Shown here one piece after another: positions 1-5,731 of a DNA stretch of 5,734 bases (position 1 is its first letter; each line of letters opens with the position of its first letter). This stretch comes from an uncultured Planctomycetaceae bacterium (lineage in GTDB: Bacteria; Planctomycetota; Planctomycetia; Pirellulales; Pirellulaceae): NCBI GenBank assembly GCA_937967755.1, contig CALBTA010000322.1:1-5734 (forward strand). Reading direction: 5' to 3'. A model generated the notes under the pieces. It did no database searches. It was not told the origin of the DNA and saw only the letters and a program-made list of their open reading frames with translations. A program made the position numbers and the translations under genes.

Positions 1-62
1 CGCCCCATAATACGCCGTTTGAACCGATATTTCGCCAATTTTCAACACCTTTTTCGATAGCG

Positions 63-66
63 GGAG
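63..66 (+). promoter_or_regulatory. Shine-Dalgarno site of the mutarotase gene
   Basis: GGAG lies 7 nt upstream of the ATG at 74. It supports that start, which also gives a complete lipoprotein signal peptide. The remaining upstream sequence (1-62) is AT-richer than the gene but shows no convincing -35/-10 pair. Confidence 0.6.
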
Positions 67-73
67 TTCCTGG

Positions 74-1501
74 ATGAAACGCACACATTCTCTTTGCCTG
101 TTGGCGGCCGTTTGCTGCCTCAGCCTGATGGTGGTCGCCTGTGTCAAGCCAGAGCGGGTGGGCCGCCCCGGCAATTCCAACAGCACCGACAGCAACGCGA
201 CCGATTCGAATTCGACCGATGTCGAGCCGGGCGATGATGAAGATGGGGTCGAAGATATTGATGACAAGGACGGGGAAGATGCCGACGGGGCGACGGTCGA
301 AGCGGCCGACGGCGACGCCAGCATCGGCGAGATCGATGTGCCAGGCGGAGACACGACGACCGACGGAGACGACGCCAGCGACGGCGAGGATGAAGACGCG
401 GCGGACGGAAGTGACACAGACGCAACCGACAATCCTGACAGCGAGGCGAAAATGAGTGTGGAGAAATCGTCCTTCGGCCAAATTCCCGATGGCGAAAAAG
501 TAGACCTATACACCTGCACCAACAAGCATGGTGCCGTGCTGAAGATGATCACTTACGGGGCCGCGGTGCAATCGCTGGAAGTGCCTGACAAAGAAGGCAA
601 GCTGGCCAACGTGCAGTTGAACTTCGACGACCTGCAGGGTTACCTCGATCACGGTGCCCACTTTGGCTGCACCGTCGGCCGTTATGCCAACCGCATCGCG
701 GCCGGCAAGTTCGAGCTAGACGGCAAGGTTTACGACAAACTGGAAATCAACAACGGCGAGAACCATCTGCATGGCGGAAGCAACGGGTTCGACCGCGTGG
801 TTTGGAAAGCCGAGCCGGTCGAAAGCGACGACGAAGTTGGCGTCGAGTTCACGTACACCAGCGCCGATGGCGAAGCCGGTTACCCCGGCAAACTCGATTG
901 CACCGTGACCTATACGCTGACCAACGAAAACGAACTGAAGATCGAATACCAGGCGACCACCGATAAGCCTACGGTGTTGAACCTGACGAACCACTGCTAT
1001 TGGAACCTCGGCGGTGCGGGCAGCGGCACGATTCTCGATCACGAACTAATGCTCAATTGCGATCAGGTATTGGACGCCGGGCCAGGGCTGATTCCAACCG
1101 GAAAGCTGCTGCCTGTCAAAGGCAACGAAATGGATTTCACCACGGCCAAGAAGATCAGCACAGACATCGAAAAGGCGAAGGAAAACCCGGACGCCAAGGG
1201 TTATGACCACTGTTTCGTCATCAACGGCGAAGCCGGAAAATTTCGCCTGGCCGCCCGCGTGAAAGATCCTGACAGCGGACGAGTGATGGAAATTCACACG
1301 ACGCAGCCCGGCATTCAATTTTACACCGGTAATTTCCTCGACGGCGACGAAAAGAACGGCGGCCACCAGCAGCACGAAGCTTTCTGCCTGGAAACACAGC
1401 ACTACCCCGACTCGCCCAACCAACCCGACTTCCCCAGCACGGTGCTCAAGCCGGGTGAAGAATTTCACCAGTTAACGGTGCACAAGTTCAGCGTAGAGTA
1501 G
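74..1501 (+). CDS. galM: Lipid-anchored aldose 1-epimerase (galactose mutarotase) with acidic linker
   Basis: The product interconverts the alpha and beta anomers of aldoses such as galactose, the entry step to the Leloir pathway. Residues 1-23 form a lipoprotein signal peptide: Lys2-Arg3, a hydrophobic core, then lipobox VVAC with Cys23. Residues about 33-126 are a low-complexity linker, first Asn/Ser/Thr/Asp-rich and then Asp/Glu/Gly-rich. The beta-sandwich epimerase domain spans about 128-475. Seen family residues are NRI with Arg207, LHGG with His233, NHCYWN with His307, YDH with Asp378 and the catalytic Glu440 in LETQHYPDSPNQPDFPST. By family knowledge His307 and Glu440 are the acid/base pair. 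The domain alone (about 348 residues) matches a normal GalM, so signal and linker are an N-terminal addition. I infer anchoring in the periplasm or at the cell surface. An internal ATG at 452 (Met127) preceded by GAGG could start a cytosolic form. The next gene converges on it, so it is probably monocistronic. Confidence 0.93.
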   Translation: MKRTHSLCLLAAVCCLSLMVVACVKPERVGRPGNSNSTDSNATDSNSTDVEPGDDEDGVEDIDDKDGEDADGATVEAADGDASIGEIDVPGGDTTTDGDDASDGEDEDAADGSDTDATDNPDSEAKMSVEKSSFGQIPDGEKVDLYTCTNKHGAVLKMITYGAAVQSLEVPDKEGKLANVQLNFDDLQGYLDHGAHFGCTVGRYANRIAAGKFELDGKVYDKLEINNGENHLHGGSNGFDRVVWKAEPVESDDEVGVEFTYTSADGEAGYPGKLDCTVTYTLTNENELKIEYQATTDKPTVLNLTNHCYWNLGGAGSGTILDHELMLNCDQVLDAGPGLIPTGKLLPVKGNEMDFTTAKKISTDIEKAKENPDAKGYDHCFVINGEAGKFRLAARVKDPDSGRVMEIHTTQPGIQFYTGNFLDGDEKNGGHQQHEAFCLETQHYPDSPNQPDFPSTVLKPGEEFHQLTVHKFSVE

Positions 1502-1510
1502 GACAGGATT

Positions 1511-1585
1511 GTAGAACAATTGTCCTCAATTGTTCAGAAGTTGGCTGTCGCTGCAGGGCATGAACAATTGAGACAATTGTTCTAC
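1511..1585. repeat. Double palindrome (GTAG-footed, CAATTG-rich) between convergent genes
   Basis: The left arm at 1511-1536 starts GTAGAACAATTG. It recurs as its reverse complement at 1561-1585, with a single extra C in the left arm and a 24-nt spacer. Each arm is also a perfect hairpin: GAACAATTG (1514-1522) pairs with CAATTGTTC (1527-1535) across 4 nt, and 1562-1570 pairs with 1574-1582 across 3 nt. The pair can therefore fold as two hairpins or one long stem, as BIME/REPIN elements do. It lies just past the galM stop, and the TAG of its right GTAG foot (minus strand) is the stop codon of the isochorismatase-like gene. There is no U-tract, so a rho-independent terminator role is not supported, though it could protect the 3' ends of both transcripts. 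Confidence 0.85.
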
Positions 1586-2154
1586 TCTGGCGGCCCTTCC
1601 TCGCGCACCAACTGGCTGATCTGTTTGAACTCCGGTGTGCCGGAATCTTCGCACCACTCGAACAGGGCCGCTTCGGTGGTGGTTAGCGTGGCTCCGCTCG
1701 ATTCCATCCGTCGGAGGGCGATCTCTTGATCCTGCGCGTGGCGTGAACCGATCGCGTCGACCGCCAGGTAAACCCGAAACCCGGCGGCCATCAAATCGAG
1801 GGCCGTTTGCTGCACGCAGACGTGCGCTTCGATGCCGCACAGCAACGCACGGTGGATGCCCTGCTGGGTTAGCCCGCTGAACAACTCGTCGCAGGCTGCA
1901 CAACTGAAATGCAGCTTCTCGGGAATCGGTCGGTCGATGCGCTCGGCCAATTCGGCCACCGTTGGGCCAAGCCCTTTGGGGTATTGCTCCGTCGCCTCCG
2001 CCGCCACGCCGAGAATCTTCGCCCCATCCAACAGCCGCCGAATGTTCCACGCGATCCGCTCGTGCCCAGCGACCAGCGGAATCAACTTCTCTTGCACGTC
2101 GACCACGACCAAAGCCGTGTCGTCGCGGTTCATAAGTTCGGGGGAGCGGTTCAT
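1582..2154 (-). CDS. Isochorismatase-family cysteine hydrolase
   Basis: This is a 190-residue protein of the isochorismatase-like fold (nicotinamidase/YcaC/ISOC2-like superfamily). Counting from the chosen start, the triad is Asp19 (VVVDVQEKL), Lys80 (PEKLHFSC) and Cys113 (CGIEAHVCVQQTA). The GIEAHVC turn carries the family's cis-peptide and nucleophile. The C-terminal stretch FEWCEDSGTPEFKQIS is typical of the ISOC2-like subgroup, whose physiological substrate is mostly unknown, so I name no substrate. The frame stays open upstream to 2220, but that extension is only translated REP sequence (AHGVMPAT appears there, and a decayed copy reads AQGVMPAT), so I reject it. The ATG at 2152-2154 is preferred; an ATG at 2131-2133 (183 residues) is also possible, and both begin ATGAACCGC. 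Neither has a good Shine-Dalgarno. The stop codon lies inside the palindrome at 1511-1585. Confidence 0.88.
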   Translation of the reverse strand: MNRSPELMNRDDTALVVVDVQEKLIPLVAGHERIAWNIRRLLDGAKILGVAAEATEQYPKGLGPTVAELAERIDRPIPEKLHFSCAACDELFSGLTQQGIHRALLCGIEAHVCVQQTALDLMAAGFRVYLAVDAIGSRHAQDQEIALRRMESSGATLTTTEAALFEWCEDSGTPEFKQISQLVREEGPPE

Positions 2155-2155
2155 A

Positions 2156-2180
2156 GTAGCAGGCATCACTCCTTGTGCCG
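2156..2180 (+). repeat. REP-like palindromic repeat, copy 1
   Basis: This 25-nt unit begins GTAGCAGGCATCACTCC and ends TGTGCCG. It differs from copies 2 and 3 by one base (T for G at 2173). The GTAG foot precedes an imperfect hairpin, GGCATCAC with GTGTGCC, around a TCC loop; the mismatch in this copy weakens the stem. It abuts the start codon of the isochorismatase-like gene, leaving only base 2155 between them. Confidence 0.85.
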
Positions 2181-2188
2181 TCAGCAAT

Positions 2189-2213
2189 GTAGCAGGCATC
2201 ACTCCGTGTGCCG
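2189..2213 (+). repeat. REP-like palindromic repeat, copy 2
   Basis: This 25-nt copy is identical to the one at 2999-3023 and in direct orientation to copy 1, with an 8-nt spacer (2181-2188). It forms the 3' flank of the transposase gene. The sequence between it and the transposase stop (2214-2265) shows nothing I can name. Confidence 0.85.
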
Positions 2214-2265
2214 CCCGCAAAACCTACGCACGGATACCGCAGTGGACCGCACTCAAAGATTCTAA

Positions 2266-2982
2266 CTAACTTGCTCGCTTGTAGTGGTAGTACTCACCTT
2301 CGCGCAACCCCGCACTCGCAGGATTATTGGCGATATACTTCCGTATGGCATCAAACTGATCTGGATTTCGGATCAAGTGGTCAAAACTCTCTTCCTGCCA
2401 AAACCGCCCCTTTCGCCCAAGGCGTCGGTTAATTTGTGTTACCGTGAATTTCTTCCACGAGTAACAGTGAACTTCCGGCTCAATATCACCCAAGATACAA
2501 ACCACCAGGTGCACATGATTGGGCATCACGACAAAGTCGCCCATGTGGTAACGCGCTCCATCGAAGTGAAGCAAGCTATCGGCCACAATTCTAGCCAGAT
2601 CGGGCTTTCGCAACTGGCAATCTCCGTAGCCCTGATCGAGGTAATCCAGAAACTGCCGTGAAAATGTTTCGTGAAACTCTTGGCGGGAGTCTCGAGAAAG
2701 TCCGTTCAACGCTTTCCGCCAGTCGCTCGTTTGAGGGTCGATACCATGACGACGAAGCCAGTCGTCGCGGCGTCGATACCAACTGCGGGCAAGCGAAACT
2801 GGAATCGAATCGTCAGTGCGAAACGTGATGAAATAGGTTGCCCCCACTTGATGCCAATGTGGCAAGTTGCAACTGTAATTGACATCGAACTCAGACTTTG
2901 GGTCGAACAGTTCAAACACGCCCTCAACGGCCGCCGGCTCTACCGGCGTGCCGGGTGCGTTTCTAGTGATCGACTCTTTCAT
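2266..2982 (-). CDS. REP-associated tyrosine transposase (RAYT, Y1/HUH family)
   Basis: This 238-residue protein is of the IS200/IS605-like Y1 transposase superfamily, RAYT branch. These single-strand DNA nucleases nick at REP hairpins and are thought to spread REP sequences. The core starts near LPHWHQVGATYFITFRT (40-56). The metal-binding HUH motif is His156-Val157-His158 in VVMPNHVHLVV. SWKKFT follows at 175-180, then FWQEESFDHLIRN (194-206), and the catalytic Tyr216 lies in RKYIANNPASAGL. All expected catalytic residues are present and no frameshift is visible, so the enzyme is probably intact. The start is ATG at 2980-2982 with GGAG 6 nt upstream. The gene is divergent from hslV, and a REP pair fills their shared 153-nt gap, so transposase expression may be affected by the hairpins it recognises (inference). 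Confidence 0.9.
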   Translation of the reverse strand: MKESITRNAPGTPVEPAAVEGVFELFDPKSEFDVNYSCNLPHWHQVGATYFITFRTDDSIPVSLARSWYRRRDDWLRRHGIDPQTSDWRKALNGLSRDSRQEFHETFSRQFLDYLDQGYGDCQLRKPDLARIVADSLLHFDGARYHMGDFVVMPNHVHLVVCILGDIEPEVHCYSWKKFTVTQINRRLGRKGRFWQEESFDHLIRNPDQFDAIRKYIANNPASAGLREGEYYHYKRAS

Positions 2983-2988
2983 TTCTCA

Positions 2989-2992
2989 CTCC
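2989..2992 (-). promoter_or_regulatory. Shine-Dalgarno site of the RAYT gene
   Basis: On the minus strand GGAG lies 6 nt before the ATG at 2982, in GCGGAGTGAGAAATG. It fixes the transposase start. The REP pair begins only 7 nt further upstream, at 2999. Confidence 0.65.
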
Positions 2993-2998
2993 GCTAAA

Positions 2999-3080
2999 GT
3001 AGCAGGCATCACTCCGTGTGCCGTAGCTGATGCAGGGTCAACTCTGATTCGGCGGACGGCACACGGAGTGTGCCTGCTAC
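2999..3080. repeat. Inverted REP pair (REPIN-like), copies 3 and 4
   Basis: Copy 3 at 2999-3023 starts GTAGCAGGCATCAC. Copy 4 at 3057-3080 is its reverse complement lacking one base, and a 33-nt spacer separates them. Copy 4 holds a perfect 7-bp hairpin, GGCACAC and GTGTGCC around GGA. Two REPs head to head with GTAG at both outer ends is the REPIN arrangement, the form regarded as the mobile unit of RAYT systems. The element lies between the RAYT start and hslV, close to where both promoters should be. Confidence 0.85.
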
Positions 3081-3135
3081 TATCGATTGCTACAATACAC
3101 CTAAATATACTCAGCACCCCCGGCGAAGAACACCA

Positions 3136-3687
3136 ATGGCCACGCAACCACGTATTCGTTCGACCACGATTTTGACCGTTCGCCACGGCGGGAAGGTTGC
3201 CATTGGTGGCGACGGGCAGGTGTCGCTGGGCGATACGGTGATGAAAGCCGACGCGACGAAGATTCGCAGGCTGTTGGACGGTCAGGTGATCTGCGGGTTT
3301 GCCGGCGGGGCGGCTGATGCATTCGCATTGCTCGAACGCTTTGAAGAAAAGCTGAAGGATTACCCCGCCAACCTTCCCCGCGCCGCGACTGAACTGGCCA
3401 AGCTGTGGCGAACCGACCGCATGTTGCGGCGGCTTGAGGCGCTGCTGGCGGTGATCGACGCCCGGCATACCCTGCTGGTCAGCGGCACAGGCGATGTGAT
3501 CCAACCGACCGACGGCATCCTGGGCATCGGCTCAGGCGGAAACTACGCCGTCGCCGCCGCCCGGGCACTGGCCGCCAACAGCGGACTTTCCGCCAAAGAA
3601 ATCGTGGAAAAATCACTAGCCATCGCCGGCGACATTTGCGTCTATTCCAACCAGAACATCAGCGTTGAAGAAATGGATGAAAAGTAG
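3136..3687 (+). CDS. hslV: HslV, peptidase subunit of the HslVU protease
   Basis: This is a 183-residue threonine peptidase of the proteasome-like Ntn hydrolase fold. It forms the double-hexameric core that degrades proteins unfolded by HslU in the cytoplasm. The mature N-terminus should be Thr10 in RSTTILTV, so a 9-residue propeptide (MATQPRIRS) must be removed. Relative to Thr10, the conserved Asp17 (GGDGQ) and Lys33 (ATKIRR) equivalents are present, as are [34 protein letters not shown] and AGDICVYSN. Length matches the family. The frame is open back to a GTG at 3070, but that part translates REP copy 4, so I chose the ATG at 3136. Its ribosome site is weak (GAAG). The AT-rich stretch 3081-3111 contains TACAAT and TATACT as possible -10 boxes without a clear -35. 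hslU follows after 27 nt, clearly an operon. Confidence 0.97.
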   Translation: MATQPRIRSTTILTVRHGGKVAIGGDGQVSLGDTVMKADATKIRRLLDGQVICGFAGGAADAFALLERFEEKLKDYPANLPRAATELAKLWRTDRMLRRLEALLAVIDARHTLLVSGTGDVIQPTDGILGIGSGGNYAVAAARALAANSGLSAKEIVEKSLAIAGDICVYSNQNISVEEMDEK

Positions 3688-3714
3688 TCCATTCGACAAC
3701 CAACCGAGCCAAAC

Positions 3715-5076
3715 ATGCCAATCAAAACCGACGCCCCGCAAGAGCTAACCCCGCGCGAAATCGTCGATGCCCTCGACCGCCATATCATCGGGCAGGCCGA
3801 TGCCAAGCGGGCGGTGGCTATCGCCGTGCGGAACCGTTGGCGGCGGCAGCGGGTTCCTGAAGAAATGCGCAACGAGGTTGCACCCAAAAACATCATGATG
3901 ATGGGGCCGACCGGCGTGGGTAAAACCGAAATCGCCCGCCGGCTGGCGAAGCTGACGGGCGCCCCGTTCATCAAGGTCGAAGCGACGAAGTATACCGAGG
4001 TCGGCTACTACGGCCGCGATGTGGAAAGCATGGTGCGCGAGCTGGTCGAAAACGCCATCGGAATCATTCGCGACCGCGAGCGGGCCAATGTCGAAGAGGA
4101 AGCCCGCCGCCGAACGCAGGAGCGGATTCTCGATCTGCTCGTTCCCCCCGCGCCGACACACTTCGAAGCCAGCACTGAAGAGGAAGACCCGCAAGCGCGT
4201 CACGAGCGCACGCGCGAGAAGTTCCGCGCGATGCTGCTGGCGGGCGAACTGGACGAGCGCCAGGTGAGCATCACCGTCGAGCAAAAGGCGACGCCTGTAA
4301 TGGTCGGCGGGATGGGCCTGGAAAATATGGACATGGACCTGCAAGGGATGCTCGACAAGATCATGCCCAAGTCGACCAGCCGCCGAGAAATGACCGTGCT
4401 CGAAGCGGGCAAGTTCATGTTGGAGCAGGAAATCGACGGCCTGCTTGACACCGAAAAAATCAACGCCCAAGCGATTGAGCTGGCCGAAGACTTGGGCATT
4501 ATTTTCCTGGATGAACTGGACAAAATCGCCGCGGCTGAAACCAGCAAAAGCGCCGATGTCTCTCGCCAGGGCGTGCAGCGCGACCTGCTGCCGATTGTCG
4601 AAGGGACGACCGTGCAAACCCGCTATGGCTACATCAATACCGATCACGTGCTGTTCATCGCGGCCGGGGCGTTTCACCGCGCGACCCCCAGCGACCTGAT
4701 GCCCGAGTTGCAAGGCCGGTTCCCGATCCGCGTCGAGCTGCGAGATTTGACGAAAGACGATTTCATCCGCATCCTCACCGAACCGCGCAGCGCGCTAACC
4801 AAACAGTACACCGCGCTGATGCAAACCGAAGGGGTCACCATCGAGTTTACCGACGACGCCATCGAAGCGATGGCCGACTTTGCGTTCAAGGTGAACCAGT
4901 CGACCCAAAACATCGGCGCCCGCCGGCTCTACACCATCGTCGAACGCCTACTGGAAGAACTCAGCTTCGAAGCCCCCGACATGGGCAAAACCACCGTAAA
5001 AATCAACGCCGCGTACGTGAACGAACGGTTGGCCGAGGTGACCGAGGATGAGGATTTGAGTCGGTTTATACTGTAG
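3715..5076 (+). CDS. hslU: HslU, AAA+ unfoldase subunit of the HslVU protease
   Basis: This 453-residue Clp/Hsp100-type ATPase forms the hexamer that recognises, unfolds and feeds substrates to HslV. Visible parts are the N-terminal PREIVDALDRHIIGQ, Walker A GPTGVGKT (64-71), the pore loop GYYG (97-100), the inserted I-domain (about 115-240, charged), Walker B with Asp266-Glu267 (IIFLDELDK), sensor 1 region LFIAAGAF (313-320), the arginine finger in LQGRFPIR (Arg335) and sensor 2 in NIGARRLYTIVERL. The C-terminus EDLSRFIL is the canonical tail that docks into and activates HslV. The usual pore motif is GYVG; here Val is replaced by Tyr. The ATG at 3715 has no good Shine-Dalgarno, so translation may depend on coupling or on a leaderless-like mode common in such genomes (inference). 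No terminator hairpin with a U-tract follows. Confidence 0.97.
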   Translation: MPIKTDAPQELTPREIVDALDRHIIGQADAKRAVAIAVRNRWRRQRVPEEMRNEVAPKNIMMMGPTGVGKTEIARRLAKLTGAPFIKVEATKYTEVGYYGRDVESMVRELVENAIGIIRDRERANVEEEARRRTQERILDLLVPPAPTHFEASTEEEDPQARHERTREKFRAMLLAGELDERQVSITVEQKATPVMVGGMGLENMDMDLQGMLDKIMPKSTSRREMTVLEAGKFMLEQEIDGLLDTEKINAQAIELAEDLGIIFLDELDKIAAAETSKSADVSRQGVQRDLLPIVEGTTVQTRYGYINTDHVLFIAAGAFHRATPSDLMPELQGRFPIRVELRDLTKDDFIRILTEPRSALTKQYTALMQTEGVTIEFTDDAIEAMADFAFKVNQSTQNIGARRLYTIVERLLEELSFEAPDMGKTTVKINAAYVNERLAEVTEDEDLSRFIL

Positions 5077-5095
5077 GCCGCCAGTCCTCAATCAA

Positions 5096-5266
5096 TTGGG
5101 CGCGCGAATTGAAAAAAACAATTGCGGTGATGTGGACGAGGTCGATTGGTCACGATCCGAAGTAACTGACGAGCAGTTGAAACACCTTGCGTCTTTTCCG
5201 TATCTAGGGCGTATACTATTGTTTTCAACATCTGTATCCGATGGCGGACTTCAACACGTTTCGAAA
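5096..5266 (+). pseudogene. Leucine-rich-repeat protein fragment
   Basis: Translating from 5096 gives two leucine-rich-repeat-like units, recognisable from DVDEVDWSRSEVTDEQLKHL through LLFSTSVSDGGLQHVSK (to 5266). The VTDEQLKHL and VSDGGLQHV phrases match the VTDAGLxxL type of repeat very common in planctomycete proteins. The frame stays open to 5635, but the sequence after about 5266 loses the pattern and becomes Ser/Pro-rich, as expected for read-through into unrelated DNA. The only starts nearby are a TTG at 5096 with no ribosome site. I read it as a truncated gene remnant; a short real ORF cannot be excluded. Confidence 0.55.
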
Positions 5267-5421
5267 TGCAGTATCCCCGGTTCTTGTTCAAATTCCTCAC
5301 CCGGGCAGAAATATGGCTCCGTCACATCTTCCACCCCACCCCTGTCCCCGTTTCGTCTTCCCCGTTTCGCCTTCAAGTCTTCAGCACAGCTCACAGAATC
5401 AACTAAGTGGGTAGTAAATGA
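5267..5421. other. Non-coding spacer with a short direct repeat
   Basis: I recognise no gene here. CCCCGTTTCG occurs at 5346-5355 and again at 5360-5369, a 14-nt period, within a pyrimidine-rich stretch. An ORF at 5241-5414 (57 residues, Pro/Ser-rich) has no ribosome site or recognisable motif and is probably chance. Confidence 0.4.
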
Positions 5422-5547
5422 TCTCGGTGTTCGGAAGCGATCAATTGCGACATGCGCTGGTATGACGCTCCGGTGGGGGAGTTTCTTTCGCGTGAGCCGA
5501 TTGCGGATGATCCGGCCACCAACTACCGGCCGATGGGTGACGCGTAG
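5422..5547 (+). pseudogene. Rhs-repeat core domain fragment
   Basis: In this frame, open from 5422 to a TAG at 5545-5547, the stretch 5452-5544 reads MRWYDAPVGEFLSREPIADD, then PATNYRPMGDA. This resembles the conserved Rhs-associated core (R-Y-Y-D-P-x-x-G-R-F-L-S-x-D-P-I, then N-x-Y-x-Y-x-G-N). Only about 30 residues remain, upstream Rhs/YD repeats are absent and a stop follows the core at once. By family knowledge intact Rhs proteins are large cell-surface or toxin-delivery proteins, so this is a leftover of a core and its boundary, not a working gene. It is in a different frame from the LRR fragment before it. Confidence 0.6.
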
Positions 5548-5574
5548 GAATCAATCGGCAAAAACTTTTGGAAA

Positions 5575-5615
5575 TCTTGTCAGAAAAGTGTACCATTCGC
5601 TTGACAAGAGAATGG
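5575..5615. promoter_or_regulatory. Overlapping dyads at a promoter -35 region (possible operator)
   Basis: TCTTGTCA (5575-5582) is exactly inverted as TGACAAGA (5602-5609). A second dyad, CCATTCGCTT (5593-5602) with AAGAGAATGG (5606-5615), pairs at 9 of 10 positions around GAC. The two share the right-hand bases and both cover the TTGACA box, which suits a repressor site. That role is inference only. Confidence 0.35.
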
Positions 5616-5628
5616 AAATTTGTATACT
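5601..5628 (+). promoter_or_regulatory. Sigma70-like promoter near the window's 3' end
   Basis: A perfect TTGACA (5601-5606) is followed after 16 nt by TATACT (5623-5628), five of six bases of the -10 consensus. Transcription would start near 5635 and run into the terminal repeat cluster and beyond the window, where its gene, if any, must lie. Confidence 0.5.
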
Positions 5629-5642
5629 GTACTGATGTGATG

Positions 5643-5731
5643 GTAGGGCGGTGTTGCAAAGCCGTCGTAGTGGAGCGAATTCCGTAGGACGCAGTTCCAC
5701 TGCGTCGGGACGGGTTACAAACCCGTCCTAC
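5643..5731. repeat. Cluster of GTAG-footed palindromes
   Basis: Three units are visible. A decayed one at 5643-5666 begins GTAGGGCGG. One at 5684-5706 is GTAG followed by a perfect 8-bp hairpin, GACGCAGT and ACTGCGTC (5688-5706, loop TCC). The third, at 5708-5731, is inverted, a perfect 9-bp hairpin GGACGGGTT and AACCCGTCC (loop ACA) ending in CTAC. The outer GTAGGAC (5684-5690) also pairs with GTCCTAC (5725-5731), enclosing both hairpins as in a BIME. No copy of the transposase-flanking repeat is present here. The cluster may continue past the window. Confidence 0.75.

Larger units (their letters stand above)
2156..3080. mobile_element. REP/RAYT unit: REP-like repeats bracketing a RAYT transposase
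   Basis: Four copies of one 24-25 nt GTAG-footed palindromic repeat flank a single HUH transposase gene. Two direct copies lie at 2156-2213 beyond its 3' end, and an inverted pair lies at 2999-3080 upstream of its start. This is the known arrangement of REP sequences with their REP-associated tyrosine transposase. The outer limits are set by the repeats only. I saw no target-site duplication, and these units are not expected to make one. Confidence 0.75.

Noticed and set aside
1511..1585. Classical bidirectional rho-independent terminator
   Set aside because: The stems are AT-rich and no run of T follows on either strand. The inverted pair with GTAG feet fits a dispersed repeat better.
2156..3080. 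CRISPR array made of the 25-nt repeats
   Set aside because: There are only four copies, in mixed orientation, with spacers of 8 and 33 nt and a transposase gene between them. They are palindromic REP elements.
2986..3504. Minus-strand frame of 172 codons covering the REP pair and the start of hslV
   Set aside because: It is antisense to hslV, and its C-terminal end translates REP sequence; no family motif is present.
3745..4713. A long minus-strand open frame (322 codons) opposite hslU
   Set aside because: It is antisense to the fully conserved hslU, and its His/Leu/Gln-rich translation is typical of the shadow of a GC-rich gene.
5092..5124. TCAATT/AATTGA inverted repeat and two CAATTG sites as the hslU terminator or a decayed copy of the 1511-1585 element
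   Set aside because: The stem is only 6 bp with an A-run rather than a T-run after it, and similarity to the other repeat is limited to about 9 bases (GTCCTCAAT).
5096..5635. A single 179-residue gene after hslU
   Set aside because: Only the first 57 residues show a family pattern; the rest is compositionally odd, and the Rhs fragment lies in another frame across the same DNA.
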